From Dunaliella salina (Eukaryota > Chlorophyta > Chlorophyceae > Chlamydomonadales > Dunaliellaceae): a DNA stretch of 13,567 nt. How positions within the stretch are numbered: the first letter of the stretch is position 1; every line of letters begins with the position of its first letter. A model generated the notes under the pieces. The model was not told the DNA's origin. It saw only the letters and a list, made by a program, of their open reading frames with translations, and did not search any database. The position numbers and the translations under genes are program-made. Positions 1-8,238 of the stretch are shown one piece after another. Where the stretch lies: contig MU069735.1 of the NCBI GenBank assembly GCA_002284615.2, positions 245,240-258,806 on the forward strand. The letters are read 5' to 3'.

Positions 1-379
1 ATGCCTGTGAGCATAGCTGGTGCTGATGCGGGCATCTATCACACGCAACAAGGCCTGCAAAAACTTCAGGTGGGGGGCATGCCTGTGAGCATAGCTGGTG
101 CTGATGCGTGCATCTATCACGCGCGACAAGGCCTGCAAAAACTTCAGGTGAGGGGCATGCCTGTGAGCATAGCTGGTGCTGATGCGTGCATCTATCACGC
201 GCGACAAGGCCTGCAAGAACTTCAGGTGGGGGGCATGCCTGTGAGCATCGCTGGTGTTGATGTGCGCATCTATCACGCGCAACAAGGCCTGCAAGAACTT
301 CAGGTGGGGGGCATGCCTGTGAGCATAGCTGGTGCTGATGTGCGCATCTATCACACGCAACAAGGCTTGCAGGTGGAAT
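1..379 (+). repeat. 78-bp minisatellite, open in one frame on each strand
   Basis: Four full 78-bp units start at 1, 79, 157 and 235. A fifth, shortened 67-bp unit starts at 313, and the first bases of a sixth are visible from 380. Units begin ATGCCTGTGAGCATAGCTGG and differ by a few substitutions. Because 78 is a multiple of three, the plus frame stays open as a 26-residue repeat (beginning MPVSIAGADA) until a TGA at 421-423. One minus frame is also open across the array (units containing HLKFLQALLRVIDA). The 67-bp unit breaks the plus phase. The array runs into the left edge of the window, so its true size is unknown. It may be coding or intronic; each unit carries a donor-like CAG|GTGGGG or similar. 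The repeat itself is certain; coding status is not. Confidence 0.93.
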
Positions 380-423
380 ATGCCTGTGAGCACAGCAGAC
401 CTAGGCAGCGTCAGTCTGTGTGA

Positions 424-978
424 GAGTGTGTTGGGTGAGGGTGCTTGCTGCAGTTCCCGGCTGCCTCTGCATATGCGCTTTCGGACATGAAACAGAGTGA
501 CTGAGTGCGCTGCATTAATTGCCAAGGGAGCCTGCAATTTCTGATTGGAAACTTCCAATCAAAAAGTCTTAACAAGCCCTCGTAGTGTGGTTGGTGCACT
601 CCTTTGCAAAGTCCATGCAGCTGCTCATTATATTTGTGGCTGTCAGGTGAAGCTTTATACTAGTCTTACAGCTGACAAGAAGCTTTTCCTCTTCCCCTCC
701 TGCCTGCTTGACTACATTGTTCATGTTTATATCCATTTGCAATGGTTTATGGTATGACAGGGACAGCAATGCCCCATCGCATTTATTTTCTGGGCTCCTT
801 CACTTTCTAGAGCCGAAATGCAGGTGTGCATGCTGCTGCAAGTACGGGGCAGGACAGCCTACAAATCTCATCCTGACAGTTCACAAGTTGGCCTGTGAAT
901 ATGCACATGCATTTGGCTGTGCATAGGGCTGCAGAATAGCTGACGAATCTCAGAAATTGCACATTCATGCTTCTGCAG
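424..978. other. No recognisable gene; probable intron or upstream DNA of gene X
   Basis: No repeat, RNA gene or convincing exon is seen here. Short open frames on both strands have no recognisable composition. The stretch ends in the acceptor-like sequence TTCTGCAG in front of the first exon I can support, so at least its right end is probably intron. Confidence 0.4.
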
Positions 979-1057
979 GTATGCAGCTGAACAGCTGACA
1001 AACCTTATCACAAGCGCTGTGGGCTCTGCGCCAGAAGGCTTCCTCACACGGCTCCAG
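979..1057 (+). CDS. Gene X, internal exon a (partial gene, family unknown)
   Basis: The exon is bounded by TTCTGCAG on the left and CTCCAG|GTAACT on the right. After one base that completes an upstream codon it encodes 26 residues, starting YAAEQLTNLI and ending EGFLTRLQ. This is a helix-like, protein-like composition with no stop. It ends in phase 0, and the next candidate exon (1319) begins in phase 0. A 13-nt micro-exon at 1259-1271 (acceptor GCTTGCAG, donor G|GTATGT, reading EKVN) could lie between but would then not be in phase with 1319. I do not recognise the protein. The exon call rests on splice signals and composition only. Confidence 0.55.
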
Positions 1058-1318
1058 GTAACTTATTTTCTAGCAGCCACAGCTTGCCTGGTCAGAGCTA
1101 AGTGTTTCGGTTTGTACATCGTGCCTGAATGAAACGAGGTAGCTTGGAGTGTGGAAGTTGGGGGGAGGGGGAAGATCACCAAGTTTGCACCTGCTGATAT
1201 GTGACAGGCAGTGAGCTCCTTTTTCTGCTGTGAGGCCTTACTTGCATCCTGCTTGCAGGAAAAAGTGAATGGTATGTACAAAAGATGTTTCTCGTGTTTA
1301 TGTTCATCCTACATGCAG

Positions 1319-1385
1319 AACAGCCTAGATCAACCTGCATACAAGGATTTCACGAATCGGAGCAGGCATTGGTTTGAGAACCTTA
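1319..1385 (+). CDS. Gene X, internal exon b
   Basis: The acceptor is CTACATGCAG and the donor is CCTTA|GTAAGA. The 67 bases read 22 codons plus one base (beginning NSLDQPAYKDF, ending RHWFENL), so the exon enters in phase 0 and leaves in phase 1. That fits the preceding exon (ends phase 0) and the next one (needs two bases to complete a codon). There is no similarity I can name. The sequence stays open beyond the donor to 1519, so the exact end is less certain than the reading frame. Confidence 0.45.
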
Positions 1386-1509
1386 GTAAGAGTATAATTG
1401 CTAGGCTGTCAAATTTTCAAACACATTTTCAAATCACTGTGTCAAAACGTCCAATGCCGAGTTTACGCTTCCAATTTGAGGCTGGGGTGGAAGAAGTGCA
1501 AGAACTCAG

Positions 1510-1540
1510 CAGCTTTTGAGAGGCTGTTGATGTGCAAAAG
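1510..1540 (+). CDS. Gene X, short internal exon c with a tandem CAGCAG acceptor
   Basis: This exon begins after AACTCAG, with a second possible acceptor three bases later (CAGCAG, a NAGNAG arrangement that would add or drop one residue). It encodes a completed codon plus AFERLLMCK and leaves in phase 2 at AAAAG|GTCTGC. The following exon starts with the single base needed. An alternative reading is a continuous frame from 1523 to 1612 (VQKVCLLGTLLQEHQ and on), which would need a frameshift to reach the next exon. I prefer the spliced model because all phases then agree without any error. Confidence 0.4.
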
Positions 1541-1600
1541 GTCTGCCTGCTGGGTACCCTATTGCAAGAACATCAAAATTTGGAGCATGCTCATTTGAAG

Positions 1601-1674
1601 AGAGAATCTAGAGGAATTGATCAAATCTGGTGATGATGGGAACTATGAGAGTTTCCTGCACCGAACAAAAGAAG
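1601..1674 (+). CDS. Gene X, internal exon d
   Basis: The acceptor is CATTTGAAG, after a 60-nt intron, and the donor is GAAG|GTAGCC. One base completes a codon, then 24 codons follow (ENLEELIKSGDDGNYESFL and on), then one base is left over (phase 1). The acidic, helical composition resembles real protein. The phase-1 end matches the exon starting at 4927 (two bases to complete Gly), implying an intron of about 3.25 kb. Family unknown. Confidence 0.5.
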
Positions 1675-1841
1675 GTAGCCTATGAAGTACGGGGCGGGCA
1701 TTCCATGGCTCTGGCACGAGTGAGCTCATTTTGCACTCAAAAGCAGTCACATACTGCTGCTGCTAGGGGGCTCCCCCTCCAAGGATTCCTGATTTCCTGT
1801 TGCTTGCTGGTGCTGCAAACCTTTGTCAATGGCTTTAAAGA

Positions 1842-2274
1842 GCCATGACTTTGCTCGTGCAGGTGCTGTCAAAGTTTTTATCAGCTCCCATAAGGCTGTG
1901 CGCTGTCAAGCTTGCTTAATGAGCTCATCTATTAGACCAAGTGCTGTTGAGCTTGCTTAATGAGTTATTCTGTTGAACCATTTGCTGTCAAGCTTGCTTA
2001 GTGAGCTTCTATGGGACCAAGTGCTGTTGAGCATATGCCTCATGAGCCCCTGTGCTGTGAATGCCCTATGCTGTGAATTAGCCAATGTCCCCTGTGCTGT
2101 GAATGCCTTGTGCTGTGAATTAGCAGATGTCCCCTGTGTGGCCAAGTGCTGTGGAGCGTGCTTCATGACCTCCCTTGATTTACCCTTAAGCTCCCATAGG
2201 CCCCCATGAGCCATGAGTTTATTGCATGCAAGTGCTGTCAAATTGTTGCATCAGTTCCCATGAGGCCAAGCGCT
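1842..2274. repeat. Degenerate higher-order repeat, about 360-bp spacing
   Basis: The stretch 1842-1914 (GCCATGACTTTGCTCGTGCA, then GTGCTGTCAAAG, then TCAGCTCCCATAAGG, then GCGCT) recurs in diverged form at 2210-2274. A third fragment (CCATGATCCATTGG, then CTGCAAGTGCTG) starts near 2330. The copies flank the ~42-bp repeats, so the whole looks like an old, mutated satellite with nested periodicity. Confidence 0.6.
1897..2172. repeat. Degenerate minisatellite, period about 41-42 bp
   Basis: Units containing TGCTGT(C/T)(A/G)AGCTTGCTTAATGAG recur near 1900, 1939, 1981 and 2019. They are followed by two 42-bp units beginning CCCCTGTGCTGTGAATGCC at 2047 and 2089, and a partial one at 2131. The latter units also repeat TGCTGTGAAT internally at about half the period. 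Divergence is high, as expected of an old array. Confidence 0.75.
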
Positions 2275-2573
2275 CTAGAGCATGCTTCATGTGCTCACTT
2301 GAGTGACTCCCTCAATTTCCGTAGGCACCCATGATCCATTGGTTTGCTGCCTGCAAGTGCTGCCGAGGAATTTTTTTCTGGAGTTGGGACCCATTGGGTT
2401 TGTTGCGTCGGCCCTCCCTTGCTGCTGTGCAGCTGAGAATGAGGCAAAACATGCTTCGCCCCAAAATGGCTGTGGAAAACAATACCCTATACCCTTTCTG
2501 CCTGGTGTGAAGCTGAGGAGTGGTATGGGGTACCGTCGGTGCTTCAGCGCCACGCCCTGGAAGCACCCAATTA

Positions 2574-2990
2574 ACAGCACAACCCTCTGTGCCACACCCT
2601 GGATACTCCCAGATAAAACAGCACAATCCTCAGTGCCACATCCCGGAAACCTGCAAATATCAGCACAACCCTCCCTGACACACCCCAGAAATCCGCAAAC
2701 ATTACAGCACGACCCTCAGTGCCACACAGGGGACGATTGCTAATTCACAGCACAACCCCCAGTGCCACACCTGGGGCACTCGCTAATTCACAGCACAACC
2801 CCCAGTGCCACACCTGGGGCACTCGCTAATTCACAGCACAACCCCCAGTGCCACACCTGGGGCACTCGCTAATTCACAGCACAACCCCCAGTGCCACACC
2901 TGGGGCACTCGCTAATTCACAGCACAACCCTCAGTGCCGCACCCTAGAAACTCCCAAATAGCAGCACGACCTTCAGCGTTGCACCCTGGG
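2574..2990. repeat. 43-bp minisatellite with degenerate edges and an internal hairpin
   Basis: Four near-identical 43-bp units start at 2739, 2782, 2825 and 2868, with a diverged fifth at 2911. Each begins GCTAATTCACAGCACAACCC. Further diverged units with the core CACAACCCTCAGTGCCACA reach left to about 2574 and right to about 2990. Each perfect unit contains AGTGCC and GGCACT as inverted arms around an 8-base loop, so single strands could fold into a row of small hairpins. The homogeneous centre with decayed flanks is the usual pattern of unequal exchange. Confidence 0.95.
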
Positions 2991-3162
2991 AAATTTGGGG
3001 ATGACAGCATGTGCTTGTGCATGTCCCAGAAAATGGAGAATGGGCTGCACACCCTTTCCCTGCTCTTGTGCAGTCGGAGATTGAGGAGTGTGACCGGCTG
3101 GGGACTGATGATACCTCTGTGCCGCACACCGAGCAGCTGGATAGCTGGGCATCCATTGTGGC

Positions 3163-3273
3163 AGCCTCCAGGTGAGGGCCTCTCCTCTCCTCTCTTTATG
3201 TAAACAGGCTGGCAGTCAGTCGTTTTGACTGGAGGCCGTCTCTGCCCTTGTAAGCCTCCAGGTGAGGGCCTCT
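3163..3273. repeat. Direct duplication of 21 bp, 90 bp apart
   Basis: The same 21 bases (AGCCTCCAGGTGAGGGCCTC plus T) occur at 3163-3183 and 3253-3273. Both include CCAG|GTGAGG, which resembles a splice donor, but I found no coding stretch in front of either copy. Confidence 0.8.
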
Positions 3274-4172
3274 GAGTATGTCGACAGACCTTTGTGGGTG
3301 ACCAGATGATGAGAGATTGGTCAGGTTGATGAGGGCCGGATCAGTGTGGTTTTCCTTCTTGAACGCTTTGTTATAACCATGAACTTGAGGATTAAAAAGG
3401 CAAAGATTGTAAGCCTTCCATGGAATGCGTGAGCAGTTGGGTCGGCAGTCTGTAAATTGAAGCAAGAGCTGTCCTCTGCGGATGTTGTGACTTCAGGCAA
3501 TAAGTGTAAGCTAGCAGCGCTCGCGGAAGTGAGGGACCCTCACCTTCAGTCTCTGGGGAGCTCAGTGTGGATGGAAGTGTAGGGCTCACACAACAAGCCT
3601 ATGCGCCAGTTGTAGGCGGAGGTCTGATTTCTGGATGTCTGCTTGTGCTGAGAGGTGCTCACATCGTGAGTAAGTGAGTGGACCATCTGCAAATTTTTGC
3701 AAATGATGACGAAGCCATGAGTCTCACGCGCGTAACCCTGATCACAAGGAGGGGGGTCCTCTGCAGCTGAAAGCTTTCAGGGTATTGTCTTCATCCTCTT
3801 TCCTGCACTTCACTTTCCCCACCCACACAAAAGTTTTAAACGAGTGAAATGAGGCTCGCAGTGAAGCCAAGAGCAAACATCTGTTGACGTAGAAGCACAG
3901 AAATGGACAAGCAGCCTTGGATCCTGGCGCCAATGCCTTTGCAAATGCGCACATATGTCTCTTGGTAAAGTCACTGACAAAAGAAAGTCAGCAACAGAAG
4001 AGAAAGAGCACAGAGTAACGAGCAGAACATCATTTGGTGTGGATGGTCGCAGGTCAGCCGATCAAGTGCAGCAGGTCACTGCGCCGCTCCTGTTTGTCAG
4101 CTGATAGGCCCCTGACTATCAGGGAAACTAGCACATCCGCTAGCTCAGATGGCAGCTGCTGATGTGCTGATG

Positions 4173-4279
4173 GGCATAGGTCGAGTTGCTCCTGCTATGG
4201 CAGCCATGGCGCTGCTTAGCCACATGCTTGGCATAGGTCGAGTTGCTCCTGCTATGGCAGCCATGGCCGCTGCTTTGCC
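4173..4279. repeat. 57-bp tandem duplication
   Basis: GGCATAGGTCGAGTTGCTCC and the bases following it start at 4173 and again at 4230. The copies are almost identical through GCAGCCATGGC and then diverge near GCTGCTT. No coding role is visible. Confidence 0.85.
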
Positions 4280-4926
4280 GTAGTGCTGCTGCACAGCACA
4301 AACACTCAAAACTGCCAGCACAGCATAGGCACAGCCGCATAGCAAAGGCACACCAAAAACTGCCTGTGTTTGATCAAGCCTGGTTCAGATTGCATGGATA
4401 AACAGATGGAGTGGGTCTTCCCCAGGAATCGTGCACTTCAGACGCGAGTGATTGCCTTGTCGTGGGCAGCTTATTTGGCGTTCCAGCTCTGTGCAAACTC
4501 TGAGATAAGCTTGTTTTTTTCCCTTTTAAGAGAGGCACCAGCATGGAAGCCCAGTTGCATTGGTGATCAAAGGCTCTGCATGTGTTCAGTTGTGCAATAA
4601 GTGTTGTTAAAAGGACACTGCCAGACAGTGGCTAGATGACTCCGGTTGCCAGGTAACAGCATGGCTGGATACCCACATGGTAGGAAAGGAGCAATGTGCT
4701 CCCATAATTTTGCTATTGCTTTTTTGAGAAGCAAATACCACACAGCAACAGGTGGCTGGTCGTCGCATGTTTGCCATGGCAATGTGAAAGGCGATCACTC
4801 GTTTGCACAGGGGTGGCTGGCACATCGTTTGCTCTCTCTGAAACTCTTTTTCCCTCATTGCATGGGACCCCTCTGGAGTACGAGGAGAAAGTTGTTCGCT
4901 ACACACAGGCTTTCCTGTTTTTGCAG

Positions 4927-4961
4927 GCAGTGTTGAAGATGCAGTCAGTTTTCTACAGGGG
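4927..4961 (+). CDS. Gene X, internal exon e (3' end uncertain)
   Basis: The acceptor CCTGTTTTTGCAG is strong. Two bases complete a Gly codon carried over from the exon ending at 1674, followed by SVEDAVSFLQG. The donor GGG|GTAACA gives the end used here (phase 0). The frame stays open much further (VTEQVPKYAPFLLLK and on, to a TAG after 5120), and a second donor TGCA|GTAACT lies at 5011, so the exon may end at 5010 (phase 1) instead. Both options read as plausible protein. I could not find a unique onward connection to 6161. Confidence 0.45.
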
Positions 4962-5010
4962 GTAACAGAGCAAGTGCCCAAATATGCTCCTTTTCTGCTT
5001 TTGAAGTGCA

Positions 5011-6160
5011 GTAACTCACTGCCACTTCATCTGATTGGGACAGATCTGGTTTTAGATGTATCTGGCATTGCAAACTACCCGAGCATGTGCTTAGATTTGT
5101 GTAAGCTGCCCTGTGCGCTTAGATAGACTGCGTTAAAGCTCACATGGGTCATTAAACCCTGATTTGTTGCTTTCTGTGGAAAAATGGCTGAAATCGCCAC
5201 ACAACACCAACCACTGGGTCTTTTCAATCCATGTTTTTGCCATGATATTTCTTTGGTACAAGAACTTGAAATCACTAAGAATCATCTAATTTGGTGTAGT
5301 AGGTGGCCCAGAATGGAGCTTTGCTTCATGCCGCAGCTAACTAGGCACCTGTCCCTCGCAGTTTTGGAACTTCTGTGCTAAAGAGCCTGAGCCCAAGTTT
5401 CAAAATTGCCAGTTGGGGGAAGCCTCCACAGGGAATATGAAAAAAACAGGCAATTTTACGCCCCTGATATCCTCCTCTGTTTTTCATTGGGTGTTCCTGC
5501 AGCCATTTGAGTTGCATTCCCTTAAGGCACGATGACGTGGCAAAGACCTGGAAGGAGAGAGCGATGTACCCCATGCTCCCATATTTTCGGCACATCATTG
5601 CTCTAATGTGCACAATTTTGGCCCATCATTTGCCCAATAGGAGTAAGCTGAAAGAATTATCCAAAGAAAGTCCAAAGAAATCCAACTGCACACAAAACTG
5701 TTATTTTGCCTAAGTAGCTGCTGGAAGCGTAACAGAGGCAACAGGAGACTTTGTGCTAAAGTTGAAAAAGAAATGAAACTCCTGAAACTCATGGAAGCAA
5801 ACTGAAGGAATACCATTTATGCTGCTAGCAGTCATGTTGGGGACTGCAAACAGAAGCAGACACAGGGACTCCAAGCTCTTCATGCATACCTTGTTGGTTG
5901 GCATGTGCTTTCCTACTGCACCCTTCAGATCACAGGGCTTTTGAAGCATGTGCAGAGTTGCTTCCTGAGTGATTCCTGAACTTAATTGAAATGGAGAGTC
6001 AGGAACCAAGGCATGCCTCCGTTCAATAAGAAAGTGCACAAAATCTTTAACCAATGGTTTGGTTGTTGTAGATTGATGGACGTACAATATCGCTTTGTCG
6101 ATGCCTTGGCTGCGCCCCATGCTGTCCCATTTTTGAGGCAATCCCCTCGCGCTGCTGCAG
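5011..6160. other. Unresolved intronic stretch of gene X
   Basis: No exon here links exon e to the exon at 6161 with clear splice signals. Candidates are an open stretch from about 5505 after TTCCTGCAG (containing RHDDVAKTWKERAM), and a left extension of the next exon to 6072 after GTTGTTGTAG. A 143-codon open frame lies on the minus strand at 5710-6141, without a recognisable domain. No repeat is seen. Confidence 0.35.
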
Positions 6161-6309
6161 CTCTGCGAGTGACGTGAATGATGCTGTTGAGCCTTTGCTC
6201 TCCCCCGAGGCGGATATCATGCCTGCCAAGGCTCCCCCTCCCCCGGTTGCACCCATGCCTCGAGCTGCTGTTGTCTCGGACTTTGCGGCATCTGCAGGCT
6301 ACAATCCAG
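6161..6309 (+). CDS. Gene X, exon f: Pro/Ala-rich, disordered segment
   Basis: The acceptor is CGCTGCTGCAG and the donor is CCAG|GTGAGC, both near consensus. One base completes a codon, then the exon reads SASDVNDAVEPLLSP, a MPAKAPPPPVAPMPR stretch, and SDFAASAGYNP, leaving in phase 1. The next exon supplies GT to complete Gly. The proline/alanine-rich composition suggests an intrinsically disordered linker; no catalytic domain is visible. The same frame is open upstream to 6072, where a TTGTAG acceptor would give a longer, Cys-rich version that I think is less likely. Confidence 0.65.
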
Positions 6310-6813
6310 GTGAGCCTTGCCTGAGTCTTTCGTGGCCTGTACTTACTGTCATCATAACCTTCCCTTTATGCATGCGGCCTACCATTTGCATAGGCTTATC
6401 TCTTTTTTCCTTTTCATTGTGCGATCTGCAAGGAGTGCAATTGCGCAATTCATTGTGCATTGTGCAAATAAGCAATGTTCTTACCTCCCAACTTGCAGCT
6501 GTGCACAGGATGAGGCTTCTTTTATCGAGCAAGCCTGCTCCCCATTCACTTCCATGCTTTGTTGTGCGGAAATGGGAGAGAAACAAATTCTTATGCCTAT
6601 TCTCTTGCACATCTGGGTGTGTGGGTGCGGGCTCTGGAGTGCTATTCCAGACAAATACTAGGGCACAAGCTCTCTTCATCCCCTAGTACCATCAGAATTG
6701 GAACATCTCACACTAGTTTCTTTGTAGACACACACATTCAGCTTGCCAGTGCACCACCCTCCTCTTTCAAGCTCCTGCTCATGTACCCTGGGTGTTCTTG
6801 TGTGCGCATGCAG

Positions 6814-6931
6814 GTCCTGTGTCTCCACGTGCTGCTACACCTGCTGCATCCACGTTTGGTTCCTTATTTGGAGCTGGACGCCAGGAACCCACAGAGGCTT
6901 CAATGGCAGGCACCAGTGCTGGCTCACCAAG
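6814..6931 (+). CDS. Gene X, exon g: Ser/Ala/Gly-rich segment
   Basis: The exon is preceded by GTGCGCATGCAG and ends at CCAAG|GTACAG. The two first bases complete the Gly of the previous exon. It reads PVSPRAATPAASTFGSLFG, then AGRQEPTEASMAG and TSAGSP, leaving in phase 2. Composition continues that of exon f. Two FG-like dipeptides (TFGSLFG) recall nucleoporin-type disorder but are too few to name a family. The phase fit on both sides supports the model. Confidence 0.65.
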
Positions 6932-7265
6932 GTACAGCTCTACAGACAACCATCGATTAATTGACAGTAGAGCGAGTCATGACAAATTTTTTTACTGAAA
7001 GCTGCGTGTCCACCCCTTTTTTCAAAAGGATTTGATCCATCATTTGGATCCTTTCCATGGGACTGTTGTTTCCCAAGCGCTGACGACCATGCTGTTCAGC
7101 GCACTGGTCCTGCAATTTCTACTTGCGCCTCCCAGAGGAGCATGTCCTGAAGTCTAGATTGCAGTTAGCATCCCTGGATTTGATGGTATTCAGTAAGGAA
7201 ACCTTCTTAGGCAGAGGAAATTCTTGAGTGTGTCTGCCTTTGTTGTCTGTGCATTCCTTCACGCC

Positions 7266-7388
7266 GTGCCTTTGTGCAAAGTGCAAAGTGCAAAGTGCCT
7301 TTGTGCAAAGTGCAAAGTGCAAAGTGCCTTTGTGCAAAGTGCAAAGTGCAAAGTGCAAAGTGCAAAGTGCCTTTGTGCAAAGTGCAAA
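7266..7388. repeat. Two-monomer array of GTGCAAA and GTGCCTTT
   Basis: The array parses exactly as GTGCCTTT plus three GTGCAAA, the same again, GTGCCTTT plus five GTGCAAA, and GTGCCTTT plus two GTGCAAA (29, 29, 43 and 22 bp). It lies in the intron before the terminal exon of gene X. Open frames read through it on both strands are by-products of the repeat. Confidence 0.97.
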
Positions 7389-7471
7389 ACCCATCCTTTT
7401 GCACGAGGCAGACTCCTGCCTTTCGGGTGCTATGCTCATCATGCGTTTTGATTTGGCACCTAACCCCGCAG

Positions 7472-7592
7472 GTTCCGCAGGGTAACACCCAAGAAGGAGG
7501 ATGAGCCTTTCAAGCGTAGGGGCTGGAGTATCAGGAGGAAAGCAAAGGAGAAGGAGGATCAGATCAATGCGATGAGCTTCGGGAGGCAATGA
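7472..7592 (+). CDS. Gene X, terminal exon: basic C-terminus
   Basis: The acceptor is CTAACCCCGCAG. One base completes an Arg codon from exon g, then 39 residues run to a TGA at 7590-7592: FRRVTPKKEDEPFKRRGW, then SIRRKAKEKED, ending NAMSFGRQ. The alternating Lys/Arg and Glu/Asp run is typical of a charged helix. KRRGWSIRRKAK could serve as a nuclear localisation signal (inference). Three consecutive exons (f, g and this one) join with compatible phases and no stops, which is the best evidence that gene X is real and ends here. The product is not recognised. Confidence 0.65.
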
Positions 7593-7986
7593 TTGCATCG
7601 TGATTGATAAAAAAAAGCTCCATCATGATTGATAAGAAGTTCCAGTCGCTCTGAGTCTCCAGGTTTTGGTAAGGATCCCTGGATTGGGTACGGTGCAACA
7701 CAGGCCTGCTCATTGATGTGAAGTATGGACAATTAGTCGAGCATGGGCAACGGCTTCAAGCCAGCTGGCCTGCACGGTGGCCTCGACCTACTCCCAGGCG
7801 TGAATGGCTTGAGGTGTGCCCCTCTTTTGATACCACTTGTGCTGCTGGCACAGGGAGAGAACGATGAAAAGAAAAAAATTGTATGATTTTTGTGTTTGAA
7901 CCTGTAGTTGCAGGCATCTGTTGAAATCATGGTTATTAAGCGACCCTGGGCGGCAATTTTACCATCTTGTCCACATGCAAGTGACT

Positions 7987-7991
7987 TGTAA
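7987..7991 (+). promoter_or_regulatory. Possible TGTAA poly(A) signal for gene X
   Basis: TGTAA is the usual polyadenylation signal in chlorophyte algae (established knowledge). This copy lies about 395 nt after the stop of gene X and is the first one I found downstream. A five-base motif occurs often by chance. Confidence 0.3.
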
Positions 7992-7999
7992 ACAGTGCG

Positions 8000-8029
8000 T
8001 TTGCTTCAAGGCACTTTGCTTCAAGGCAC
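8000..8029. repeat. Perfect 15-bp tandem duplication
   Basis: TTTGCTTCAAGGCAC occurs twice in a row at 8000-8014 and 8015-8029 without a mismatch. No function is suggested. Confidence 0.95.
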
Positions 8030-8238
8030 GTTGCCTTTCTTTCTCCAACTCTTTGTGGATGAGGTTATGAGGTAACCGTGAAAAAGAAGACCTCTAATCA
8101 AAGCAACTGACTGCCAGCCTGATCATGAATCAATCAAGGATTTAGGCCTAGACCACTCACGGCGGGTGGAAAACCCTTGCTCATTCCCCAGTATGCAAAA
8201 AACTTGCCAGTTGAAGTTGCGCTCTTCGTTTACAAGGT

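Larger units (their letters stand above)
1675..4926 (+). other. Long repeat-rich intron of gene X (inferred)
   Basis: About 3.25 kb lie between a GTAGCC donor and a TTTTTGCAG acceptor. The stretch is filled with degenerate repeats (see the entries at 1842, 1897, 2574, 3163 and 4173) and has no convincing exon on either strand. The longest open stretch, 2303-2743 on the plus strand, runs into the minisatellite and looks like chance. From about 3280 to 4160 and 4290 to 4920 I see no structure beyond short low-complexity runs. Confidence 0.45.
7593..8228 (+). other. 3' flank or untranslated region of gene X
   Basis: No gene is seen. Just after the stop, ATGATTGATAA-like sequence occurs twice about 25 bp apart (near 7595 and 7620). 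The rest has no repeat apart from the 15-bp duplication at 8000-8029 and ends at the 3' tail of LINE element H. Confidence 0.5.

Noticed and set aside
1523..1612. Continuous frame containing VQKVCLLGTLLQEHQ as an exon of gene X
   Set aside because: It reads well but would need a frameshift to join the next exon; the spliced alternative keeps all phases without one. Kept only as a second option.
2303..2743. 146-codon open frame on the plus strand
   Set aside because: Its second half is the 43-bp minisatellite and its first half lies in degenerate repeats; composition looks like translated repeat.
3200..3235. CAGTC and GACTG inverted arms
   Set aside because: A 5-bp stem with a 5-base loop is expected by chance in this much sequence.
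5710..6141. 143-codon open frame on the minus strand
   Set aside because: It is long for chance but has no domain I recognise, no repeat or splice context, and it overlaps the left side of a good plus-strand exon. I do not call it a gene.
6299..6679. 126-codon minus-strand open frame and overlapping plus-strand frames
   Set aside because: They lie in an intron between two phase-matched exons and have no recognisable motif.
7026..7070. Possible exon after TTCAAAAG reading FDPSFGSFPW
   Set aside because: Its phase does not fit the preceding exon (a stop arises at once), while the exon at 7472 fits.
7119..7598. 159-codon open frame on the minus strand
   Set aside because: It is antisense to the terminal exon of gene X and to the GTGCAAA array; the repeat keeps both strands open.
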